Positions 9,989-20,658 of a stretch of 64,000 nt of DNA are shown here, one piece after another; the stretch's first letter is position 1, and each line of letters begins with the position of its first letter. Source of the stretch: Biscogniauxia marginata (taxonomy: Eukaryota > Ascomycota > Sordariomycetes > Xylariales > Xylariaceae); NCBI GenBank assembly GCA_022695795.1, contig MU404056.1, forward strand, positions 372,001-436,000, written 5' to 3'. The translations under genes were made by a program, and so were the position numbers. A model generated the notes under the pieces. It was not told the origin of the DNA, did no database searches, and worked only from the letters and a program-made list of their open reading frames with translations.

Positions 9989-11123
9989 GGGCAAGGCGGG
10001 TCGCCAGCTTGCATAGGTAGGTAAAAAGGGAAAGGGAGCGCCGCATCATGTTTTGTTTAAAAGTCATAGGATGATAGGGTCTACGATTTGGCGGTTCTGT
10101 TATGGGGATTATGGAGCGTGGCTGGGTGGACTCATCATCAACGCCTTAAAAGTTGCATTGTCCGGAGTTTTGTATTTTGGCTTTTTGTGCAGGACAGTCT
10201 AGACTGTTAATGAGATACCCAGCATTGATTGATTGATTGACTCCCCTATCGAATGAATGATCCCCCCGCTGGTCGTGAAGTAACAGTGAGATCATGCTCG
10301 CTGGATTGGGCACCTCTTACCGCTACATTACATGTACATGAAGATATGAGATTTGTTCTACCTAGGTGAGGTAGTACCTAAGGTTAGATGTTTATGTGTG
10401 GCAATAATTTCTCCTGTTTGAATTTTACGTGATCTTGGAAAAATAAGGGGGCTACATTTATGTACTTAAAAGATCCAACATTGATTACCTAGGTATGTCA
10501 ATAGATGAATAAGTACATAATCGTAGGTATCTGGTCTTGCTATAGAGCCTGGGTTTGATATTTACCTAATAATTCATCAATACAAACACCTCTAATCAAA
10601 GTACCTAATAGAGTAATCGTAAGATAACTGGAAAGAGTCGACCGACCTCGGGTGCTGAAGCCAATCGGTTGTCTTGATACTTTCTCAATTGTAATACATA
10701 TCGTAGAATAGGGGTTAAGCAGTTTTACATATGAACTGCCTATAACCCACTATAAAACCTTATCGAACTAGTTTTGCGGATTCCCATCCAGCCGGGTCGT
10801 ACGACAGCGGTAAGGCGGTAACGCCACTGTCAGATGTCGATCGCGTCTGCTACCGCGTAGCGCAGGACAACTTCATTTCCTTGGGGCTAAAAACTTCACC
10901 TTATTTTAATATCCCCTAAAAAAACTTCTCGGGTGTTCTTGTCAATAACCTCTGCGCCCCTATATTTCTAGTTCTTTCTTCTGATCGCCTAGTCAATTCC
11001 TTTCTGCTTTCTTCTTTCTGCTTTCGGCCTAAGTTGAGATTCCTCGTAGTCCTGCCTCTGCGCTGTATTCTTCCGTCGTCACCGCTCAATTCGCATCCCC
11101 CGCTGATTCCATCTTGCGCCATC
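9989..11123. other. Intergenic region upstream of SCS7
   Basis: About 1.1 kb. Contains ATTGATTGATTGA near 10225, TACCTAGGT elements at 10359-10386 and 10486-10500, and a pyrimidine-rich leader (10960-11120) just before the SCS7 start. An ATG at 11034 is in frame with SCS7 but would add 30 residues not seen in the family. No separate gene seen. Confidence 0.55.
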
Positions 11124-12312
11124 ATGCCCGGGCGAACCCTGCCAACCCTCACCAAAGCAGAGGTCGAGTCACATAACTCGACCAAGTCCTGCTATGTCAC
11201 CATCGGTGCCAATGTCTACGATGTGACCGACTTCGTCGAATCCCATCCCGGTGGTCCCGAGCTAGTCCTCGAATATGCCGGCAAAGACGTTGCCAATATT
11301 CTCAGGGACGAGGATTCCCACACTCACTCCGATTCTGCCTACGAAATCCTCGAGGAATCGCTTGTCGGCTTCCTCGTGAACGACAAGCTTGCACCGAATG
11401 GGCAGGTGCAAAAAAAGATTGGCGACTCGCAAATCAACGACGAAGTCACCCCTCTGGTCCATCCTCGAACCGGTATGACCTGCGAGGAGGATCTAAGCAA
11501 GGAGACCGACATCACCAACGACTACAAGACGCACAAGTTCCTCGACCTGAGCAAGCCGCTGTTGATGCAAATATGGTTCAGTGGTTTTAGCAAGGAGTTC
11601 TACTTGGATCAGGTTCACCGTCCGAGGCATTACAAGGGTGGTGCTTCTGCACCACTATTTGGGAACTTCCTTGAGCCCCTCAGCCTGACACCCTGGTATG
11701 TCGTGCCCATCGTATGGCTACCTCTGGTCGCCTACGGCACCTACCTAGCCTCGGAAGGGTTCGACAGTTCGACCACTCTTGCCGCTAGTTTCCTCACCGG
11801 TCTCTTCCTGTGGACTATAATCGAGTACATTCTGCATCGGTTCCTATTCCATCTTGACTAGTATGTCCACTATGCCTCCTTCATCTTTGACTCTTCAATC
11901 TCGTGCTGACCATCTTCCTAGCTACCTTCCCGATAATAGAGTTGGAATTAGCTTGCATTTCCTGCTCCACGGTGTTCACCACTACCTCCCTATGGACAAG
12001 TATCGCTTGGTCATGCCGCCTGCACTGTTCGTGGTGTTGGCGACTCCCTTCTGGAAGCTTGCGCACGCGCTCTTTTATTTCAACTGGCACTTAGGAACGG
12101 CCATATACTGCGGCGGCATCTTCGGGTACATCTGCTACGACCTGACACATTACTTCCTACACCACCAGAACCTTCCTCTCTGGTACAAGGACCTCAAGAA
12201 GTATCATCTCGCCCATCACTTCCTAGACTACGAACTTGGCTTCGGTGTAACTAGCCGATTCTGGGACGTTATCTTCAACACAGAGCTACAGATGCCGGTT
12301 AAGAAAACCTGA
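11124..12312 (+). CDS. SCS7: Sphingolipid/fatty acid 2-hydroxylase (cytochrome b5 fusion)
   Basis: Two exons, 11124-11860 and 11922-12312 (61-bp intron, GTATGT donor, CTGAC branch, CCTAG acceptor), encode 375 residues, the usual Scs7/FA2H length. The enzyme adds the 2-hydroxyl group to the very long fatty acid of ceramides in the ER membrane. The N-terminal cytochrome b5 domain has the heme motif HPGG at His41 and a second histidine region DEDSHTHSD. The C-terminal hydroxylase has the di-iron histidine motifs H238RFLFH, H262GVHH, HHQNLPLW and HLAHHF, between hydrophobic spans. The splice gives HLDYYLPDN, restoring the conserved stretch between the first two boxes. The start at 11124 (MPGRTLPTLTKAEV) places the b5 domain at the very N-terminus as in homologues. 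Confidence 0.93.
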
Positions 12313-13255
12313 AGCTCCTGCTGGGGGTTCTTCTTAGCCCGGCCAACAGAACAAGCGGCGTGGCTCCTTTGAATATTTGTAACGTATTTGTACATATAAC
12401 AGGCACATGAAGCAGTATAATCGATAAGGAGACACGGGGGTACGATCGTCATACTTACACGCGGCGTTCGGGTAGGGGGACACGAGGTATTGATTCACGG
12501 AGATATTCAACTTACTTGGCTCGTAATAAAACTAATATTCTGTCGGCTCTTCTCTACGGGTTCTGTCTTCCTCCAACTCGCGGGGTCGTGGCATTCCCCA
12601 GCGAGGACAGCACACTGCAGCTGCAGCTTACAGCTACAGTCTCGGGAAGATCGATTCGATCGGAGAATACGAGCGAAATCATTTATGTTCTTCCACTAAT
12701 GTTATTTGTTTGAAGAATTGTTATTCATACTACAATGTTCATTTCGACGTGATAAATACAATACAAGTACACCCATGAATGGCATGATACGTGTATGATA
12801 TGATTTGAAAAGAGAAAGAGAAAGAAAGGGAAAAAGCAAAAGCATAAAGTGCCAACCCGACATGTTTGATTGTCTGATAATTAAAGAGAATAAAAGGAGG
12901 TAGGTACCTAGGTAGGTACATAGGTATCGGAGCTAGGTACAGCTGGAACGTGCTTAGGGCGTCTTGGCAGAAAGCCACAGTGATTTAGCCGATAAAATGC
13001 CGTGCGACTAGCAATTTCACTCTGCTCAGGTCTTTCCCGCCGCCACCAACTTCATCCACTTGTTCCTCCTTCTCAACCTGAGCCTTCCACCCTTACTTTT
13101 CCACCTTTCCCCGACCACAGGCCTAGTTTCATAATTCTTTTCAGGTTCGCTCACCTCCTCCAGTTTCCACCGATCAAGAGTGCATCTTGGGAGGTAAATC
13201 CACGCGCAAATTCTCATCTCCGGACTTCATTCGCTAGACCTGACAAGATTTCAAG
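12313..13255. other. Intergenic region
   Basis: About 940 bp between SCS7 and the RBM39-type gene, same strand. It holds a palindrome cluster (12898-12941) and a pyrimidine-rich leader (13020-13230) before the next ATG. No gene seen. Confidence 0.55.
12898..12941. repeat. TAGGTACCTA palindrome cluster
   Basis: Contains the perfect ten-base palindrome TAGGTACCTA at 12901-12910, followed by GGTAGGTACATAGGTA and CTAGGTAC. Member of the dispersed intergenic family described at 2489-2616. Confidence 0.6.
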
Positions 13256-15103
13256 ATGGCTACCCTCGACGTCGAGGCCCTGCTTGATGCCACAGCCATC
13301 AAGAATGATGAACCAAAAGATGTCCGAGCCCGGGACTCTGACGACCGTGTGAAGCCCGATCGAAGCGAACGCCGAGACCGCGACCGTAGCTCAGACCGTG
13401 GACGACGCGATCGCGATCGCAGCCCTGCCAGGAGGCGTGACCGTAGCGGCGATCGCGCACGGCGTGATCGTGGCGATGACAGAGAAGCTACCCCGCGAAG
13501 TGACGCCGGTAGCCATAAGAGTAGGCGTAAAAGCCGGAGCCGTGATGATGATCGCCGACACTCACGTCGTCACAGAGGAGGAGATGGAGATTTCTACCGC
13601 AGCGGTCGTGGCCGCTCTCGCTCCCGCTCTCCTCGCAGATACTACCGTCCACGGGATGATTATCGTGACCGCGATGATCGTACCCATAGGGTCAGAGACG
13701 ACGATAGGCATCGCGGTGGGCGCACGCCCAAGCGCGAGGCTACCCCACAGCTGACTGAAGACGAAAGAGATCGCCGCACCGTGTTCGTCCAGCAGCTTGC
13801 TGCTCGTCTTCGTACCAAGGAACTGAAAGATTTTTTCGAAAAAGTAGGCCCTGTCAACGAAGCCCAGATCGTCAAGGACCGTATCAGTGGAAGATCCAAG
13901 GGGTATGTGCATCCTGAATCAACAAGTACTTGCCCCGTTCGGTTTACTAATAAAGTCCCAGCGTCGGTTACGTTGAATTCAAGAACGAAGACTCCGTCAC
14001 TGCTGCTCTCCAACTCACAGGTCAAAAACTCCTAGGTATTCCCGTCATTGTCCAGCTTACCGAAGCTGAGAAGAACCGTCAAGTGCGCAGCACCGAGGGT
14101 TCTGGCTCCCACGCGAACTCGATTCCCTTCCACCGTCTCTATGTCGGGAATATCCACTTTAGCATTACAGAACAGGATCTACAGAATGTCTTTGAGCCTT
14201 TCGGCGAGCTAGAATTCGTCCAGCTCCAGAAGGATGACAATGGCCGCAGCCGTGGCTATGGGTTTGTACAGTGAGCTAACTCATGCCCCTTTTCTGAGAG
14301 CGTCACATATTAACCCTTATCGCAGATTCCGTGAAGCTGATCAAGCTCGTGAAGCACTCGAGAAGATGAATGGGTTTGACCTGGCCGGTCGCCCCATCCG
14401 CGTTGGTCTTGGAAACGATAAGTTTACCCCCGAGTCAACTGCAAATCTCCTACAGAGATTTCAAGGCCAAAACCAACCATACCAGGGATCCGCATTTTCC
14501 GGTGCTGGTGGACGAGGTCCCCAAGCTTCTGGCTTCGATCGGGCCGGTGGCCGTGATAATGACAAGGCAACTGGCGCCAGCGCCTTAGATGACACAGACG
14601 TCGCTGGTGTTAATTTTAACAACTACAGTCGAGACGCCTTGATGAGAAAGCTTGCAAGAACGGACGAGGCTTCTAACGGTGGTCGTGACGAGAGACAGAT
14701 CCTGAAGCCGAAGACCGAAACCAAACCGCTTCCGGTTAATGTCAACATGGCTAGTCGTTGTGTTGTTTTGCATAATATGTTTGATGCAGCTGAGTACGTC
14801 GTCCTCCATAATGTAGAGAGATAGCTGCTAACCTATAACTACAGGGAAGAAGGTGAAGAATGGATCAAGGAGCTCGAGGATGACGTTCGACAGGAAGCCG
14901 AAGAGAAATATGGCCATGTGGTCCATATCTCCCTCGACCCAAATTCGCAGGGCGACATTTACCTAAAATTCGACAAGGTCCAGGGCGGCGAAAACGCCAT
15001 CAAGGGTTTGAACGGCCGATTCTTCGGTGGACGCATGATCAGCGCCGCGCCTGTTGTGGACGCAGTCTACAGCAGTTTGTTCTCTCGTACCAGGGCTATT
15101 TAA
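13256..15103 (+). CDS. RBM39/CAPER-type splicing factor (CC1-like, three RRMs)
   Basis: Four exons, 13256-13902, 13962-14270, 14326-14793 and 14845-15103 (introns of 59, 55 and 51 bp), encode 560 residues. RBM39-family proteins are nuclear U2AF65-related splicing factors that help define 3' splice sites. The first 170 residues form an RS-type domain dense in RDR, SRSRSP and DRD repeats. RRM1 (about 174-250) starts RTVFVQQL and ends SKGVGYVEF across the first splice. RRM2 (about 271-345) has RLYVGN and GYGFVQF across the second. The C-terminal UHM (about 460-550) holds [29 protein letters not shown] and the GRFFGG loop, and the protein ends [12 protein letters not shown]. All three splice joins restore motifs that the separate frames break. 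Family assignment is strong; a U2AF-like role is inferred from the family. Confidence 0.92.
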
Positions 15104-18100
15104 GATGCTAATCACGGCCTGACTTAAGCGTCCTCTAGGAAACTTCACGGTAAGTCGCAAGTCTTAATATAACAGTGGTATTGAAATGTTCGCTGACGGG
15201 ACTGGCTACTTTAGACGCTCCCTTCTACGCAATCAACCAACATCCAGGTCCGACCTGTCACCAATTTCTCCACCCTTTTCAAGCTGGTAACCGATGCTAT
15301 CTTTGACGACTTCCCCCAAGGTCACCTGCCGCTTTTCCCACACCCTAGGTACAGAATGAGCGGTTGATTTATTCACGCTGATATTGCAACAGCCCTTCCT
15401 TCCGGAGGACCTAACCTCCTCAATCCTCCACCAGCATTTTCTTGCTGCAGATTGTTTCAAGTCAGATTCGCATTCTGGCCATTGTGATGGATCAAGCTAC
15501 ATTCAGTGTCACAAGGATCGGTAGGACCCAGCTAGATAGCTAGACCATTTAGTAATACTGAAAATACTTACGATAGATCCGTCCAATTATTGCTATTCAT
15601 CTAGGTGATTTTCGGTCGATGAAATCCAGTCGATCTGGGAGCTGATTTTTTCTCACACCAAAATCTATTGGAGAGAATAGTCAGCCTACCACACGCAGTC
15701 ATATATCGATATCCTTATAGGCGTGGTGAGTTTTGCTGAAGGACCTGAAACGTCGTTCTGGGCAAGCTGGCTAACAGTAACGCCTCAAGTGAACTTCGAC
15801 GATAAATGATGTATCGTATCATCTGGGCTAGGTCAAAACGGTACCCCTAACAGCAGCTGAGAAAACTTCGGGGATACTGACAGCACCAAAAGTGACTTTC
15901 TGCGGTGCTAGAACCGCATCTAACATTTTAACTCCTAAACATGCGTTTAGGGTCGTCGGCCTCGTGTACACAGAAATAATCCCTTCTAACCTACCTAGCT
16001 AGATAGTTTCTGCTGTACTACAGGTAGACCCTGGTTGCAACTTGTAGCTAATAGGGGCCTTATGTATTGTACATATATATAATACCTATAGAAAGATAAG
16101 ATGAACAATAAAAACAATATAAAGTAGAATGCTAGTTGTTGAGAGTTTTGACTGTCCTATTTGTGAGATAAGGCTATGGTTATGTTAAAGCTTGGGTTTT
16201 GATATTGGGATATGTCTGTTGATAATGCTTCAACTACACCCCGGTCCCCTTCTCTCCTTCTTCTCTGGTTTCCTTGTTGGTAGTTGGCATACTTAACAAC
16301 GAGGAGAACTGGATATTAATCTAGACGTATAAAGTTGGACCACGTATTCCCCTGGATTTCTTTTCTTTTCTTTTCGGGTTTATCCACGTAGGCCTGAGGT
16401 TTTTCTTTTCTTTCTCTTTTTGTTTGCCATGCAGCTCCTTAGGCGTTACCGTATCCTTCTGTCCGTTACTTACTAGAGCTGACTTGCTTGGTACAGACAG
16501 TGTTACTTTACTTGTTGTTAGAGGAGCTATTAATGACACCCAGCAGAGCAACCTTGCCACCTTTCACGTCTAGTTAGAGGTATGTATGAGGTGAATTAGC
16601 TGTTTAATTACCTAAGTAGGTATCTATGTACTTGTAAGCTTGCATAGTTATATTAATCCTTATTCCTTGGACCTGCTGGTTTGTTTTGTAATCGTGTCCC
16701 CCTTTTTGCTTGATCGTCAACTCCCATTTCTTTCTATAATAATTCACCGTACCAAATCTTCGGGGTCCCTTGTTGCTGGTGTCATTGTGTGAATAAATAT
16801 GCATAATTGTCGTGTTTTCCGAACTGTAATTATTTTTATTAACGTCCTGTAGCTGTTAAGGCCATAGTATTGCATTATAAGGAATGCTACTCGGTACTCG
16901 CTAGGCTTGGTGGTCCAGCAAAAAATATTCAGTGGTCAGGGTACGCTTAGTGATAGATCACTACGTTTGCTTGATGTATGCCAACATCACCTAAGGGTTA
17001 AATCCTCGACGAAAGTGTGGTCTGGACAGATATACAGCGAATTAGGAGGGCCTTGCGGTTGTTGGGGTCTCAAATGACCCTATTCCTCATCACATTTTAC
17101 ATGTCTGTTGTGCAATTTTACTCCTTTGACATCACGATCTGTCTGCTATTTTATTTTATTTTATTTTAGCATGGCTTAATGGTACATGCGCACAAAGTGA
17201 TCATCCCCAACTTGTTAGAGCTAGCTAGCTAGATAAACTCGTATCATTCATGACCTCTATGTATGAACCCTATTTGATGTGCATGTCCTTCTTCTTCTTC
17301 TCCTCCTCCTTCTTCTTCCATGCAGTATCTACCTTCTATGGGATTTTTTGAGCATGCGTAAAAACCTGTGAGGTTGGTTTTTGTGTGGCCCAGAACTTAA
17401 CGAGTCACCGTACTTCAAGAGGTAATATCATCATCCCGTAAACATAAAGCTCAGAATCTAGTTCCGGGATACTTGCCTCGTAATGTCTTTTTGTTAACTC
17501 ATTGACAACTCCATATGCTTTCAGCCTCCACGTATAAACATGTGTTTCTCATGTCTCATATAAATACAAAACTTTGCACACTTGGGGACTGATGTTGGGG
17601 TGTGTAGTTATAGTGTGGTCCTCAAGGGAGTCAAAAGGCGCACAGAAGACTGACAGTGATGGGAGTCTGGGTCACTATTACACTGGTAGCAATCCGCAGA
17701 GGTCTCTTCGAGGTTTTTGGGACATACAAGACCTCTTTATATCTAATTTTCTGTGAATCATGTCCTCCGTGGCCCCTTGGCTTAGAGGCCAACCAGTCTA
17801 GGCCCGTAACACTAGTGATACAGTTTCGTGACGAAACCTATGCTCTTCTAAGTACATGTCAATCTGACGAGAGTTGACAGTGGGTTAGCCGCAGAGGCTG
17901 AGGCCGTGTCCAACTTGGAGTCCAGTTACGTATACTGTTTCTTGGGCTATCGATGATGGTGTTCTAGGTCCATCGTCTAGGGATCCTTGTAGTTCCAAAT
18001 AAGCTTGAAGACCACTGGATCGTGGTTGGCGTTTGGTATATCTGGGAGCAAGGCTGAAGACACACGAGGGTAGTCCATAAGAGCCATGAGGCGGCCTGGA

Positions 18101-18200
18101 AGGCACAGGCTATGACATCGTGAACCTTGCTGGCGCCCTGGATACTAAGGAGGAGGCCTTGTACATTGTACCTTGTCGGCGAGGCGTCTCATCTCTGTAG
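15104..18200. other. Long non-coding stretch
   Basis: About 3.1 kb with no frame that looks like protein. It includes a TTTTA microsatellite (about 17148-17168), CTTCTTCTTC and TCC runs near 17290-17320, and AT-rich stretches near 16050-16130 and 16570-16860. Short open frames at 16321-16560 and 16604-16804 (minus) have no recognisable features. Confidence 0.55.
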
Positions 18201-20658
18201 AGGACTGTAATGATTTGCATGCCGAGATCATTTTCCTACACATTAGTTCACACTCCTACCCTTGTAGTAGCCCGTGTTTTTATTTTCCCTTCATCAGCTA
18301 GCCCTTTACCATTCACCATTCACCTTTTACCATTCTCCTACTTCTTTTCTTTCTTCCCACATAACACATACCACCTTTCTCTCCCTCTACAAATTCTTAA
18401 TTATTTTCCCTCAGTATCTCCCTAATCTATCCCAGATACTCTCCCATAACATATCTCGCCCCATTCTACTCTATCTAGGGCTCCTATTCTACGTCTTGAG
18501 GTCAGTAATACACTGTAAGTATATCCTTTCCCCGTCATGGCATCATTCCTGCGCACTCCAAAGCCCTTCCCACCTACCTTGATGGCAAGAGGACCATAGG
18601 CAAGAGAAGGCACATTTTGTATGCCCTCACTTCCATCTGGGTATCATCTTGTTCAAATTTGAGACCAAAATGAACACTCTCCAACTCTGTTTGGATTCCT
18701 TTTGACTGATGATTCTGACAAAGACCTAGAAGGCAGACCACCTATAAACCCATAACCACTCTTGATCGCAGGCAAGTACCCATCTCTCCCCCATGAAGAC
18801 CACAAGGTGCATACAGAGGAGAGCATAGGCAGGTGTTGCGTGGCTCTACTCTCGCATCCGACCTCCAGGGGCGCAGCGGACCTACCCGGGAGTTTGTACA
18901 TTCTACCTGCCCGTACCCTTTCTTCTTCCTCTTCCCCTTCCACTATACCTGCACTGAATACACACATGCCCTATTCTCAGCAGGATGATACATTTTCATT
19001 GATGGCCTCGAAAAAAGGCGCGAAGAAAAGGGCTTTGCTGGTTCGACTGGTGATCACAGAATGGATTCTCAGAGCTAACAAGTACTCCTAGCAGACGCGA
19101 TGGCCGGTTGGGGCTATTCCACCGTGGGGATTTCCCCGTTCAAGATACATGGCATTGATGCTGTGAGAGAGCTTCGGGTCTCTGCGGGACTCAGGTACGT
19201 AAATATTTCCTTTTCTTTTCTATATTTGTTTTCTATTCTATGTTGGATTTGTTCTGCATGTTTTTCTGCGTTTTTTTCTACATTGCCCAGGTCAGAAATA
19301 GCAGCTATGGTGCCACCTGGCGTGGGTGGTGATGGTGGTGAAAGAATTCACTCCCCCAGGTCAGAATCTACATGGCAATAATGACTATGCTATTGCCAAC
19401 TGCTGTTGCCAACAAACGGGTCAAGGCACTGCTTGGATATGGAGCCAGTCTTATTATTGGCTCCTGTGCACCATGAGTTCATGGGTACCTCCAGGATTGC
19501 CAGTTCCCTACTGCTACAGCTGTATCAATGCCAACGGCAAAAAGATATCCTGGGTATCGACAGCGGTTCCCGGAAGAATCCCAATTCTCCCGCAAGCCGG
19601 AGGCAAACATCAGTTTCAACTGCTATATGAACACTCAGTACCACTGCCAGACCTTGGAAACAACCACCACAACATCAACCTTGACATGACAGATGTTATC
19701 GAGTGCACAAGTTTACACCACCATCCTCTGGCAAGACACTTCACTTCACAGACTACACTTGATACCTTCTCCAAGACAAGATCATCACGGCAATACAGGA
19801 AGACTGCTCAGAGCAGGTGACAAGATTCCTTTGCACCTTTGGACCTCATCTTCCTTTTCCCTCTTCCATCTTCCCTCTCCTTTGCACCCTCTGCTCTGGA
19901 CCCTCCTCCTTTGGAAATCATCCACTCAACCACTCAACCACTCAACCACCTCACCCAAGCAAGAGCAGCAACCTTGTCACCTCAGGTACCATTTCTTCCC
20001 CTTCTTCCGCCAGCCGTTGGCAAGCCAAGACCATCGACTCAGGGCCAACACAGGTTCATCCTCTGCACACCACCAATATTGTTATTCACCCGTGCTTTCC
20101 CTACAAAACTTTCCACATTCACTTCGAACCCTTTCGGAATTTTGTGCGGTGCACGCCCTGCCCTACTTCTCAAGCCAAGTAGGAGAAATCTGTTGGCCTT
20201 CTTTCCTCTTGCTAACCTTCCACCACTCTCCTACATTCTTGCACTCCTACACCTCTTCACCTCTACACCTCTACACACTTGCATACCTACACACCTACAC
20301 ACCTACACACCTACACACCTACACACCAACACACCAACACACCTACATCCCTACTACACCTTTGCACTCCTACACCTCTACACTCCTACACTCCTCCGCC
20401 CCTACATTCCCACACTGCCACTCCTTTCACCGACACGTACCTACTGATTTCTTCGCTCAACATTTTTTCGTGACACACCTTTTTCAGCATTTCATATTTG
20501 GAGGTGCATTCCGACATTGACATCGGACCAGTATCTCTTCCTCGGGACCCAAGGCGTACAGCAAAAAACATCTTGGTTTGGGAATAGTATATTACTGACC
20601 TGGGCATCATTTTTTCCCTTTCCTTTTCTTTTCTATCTTCATTTTCTCTTTCTATTTT
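18201..20658 (+). promoter_or_regulatory. Probable promoter and long pyrimidine-rich leader of the downstream coiled-coil gene
   Basis: About 2.4 kb upstream of the ATG at 20659 is C/T/A-rich on the plus strand, with CT-rich blocks at 18280-18420, 19200-19280, 19840-19960 and 20590-20660 and an octamer minisatellite at 20286-20346. Strand-asymmetric pyrimidine content of this kind is typical of fungal promoter/5'-leader DNA. Overlapping open frames of up to 275 codons here are low-complexity (His/Thr/Leu/Ser-rich) and share no known domain. The transcription start cannot be placed by eye. Confidence 0.4.
20286..20346 (+). repeat. Octamer minisatellite CCTACACA
   Basis: Five perfect tandem copies of CCTACACA, then two CCAACACA variants and a final partial copy. 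Looser CCTCTACA and CTCCTACA relatives flank it on both sides from about 20245 to 20400. It sits about 310 bp before the start codon of the coiled-coil gene. Confidence 0.85.

Noticed and set aside
20286..20346. Octamer array considered as a CRISPR-like repeat
   Set aside because: The units are contiguous with no spacers, and the genome is clearly eukaryotic.
19326..20520. Overlapping open frames of 121-275 codons upstream of the coiled-coil gene
   Set aside because: The peptides are low-complexity products of CT/CA-rich DNA, overlap each other in three frames and show no domain.
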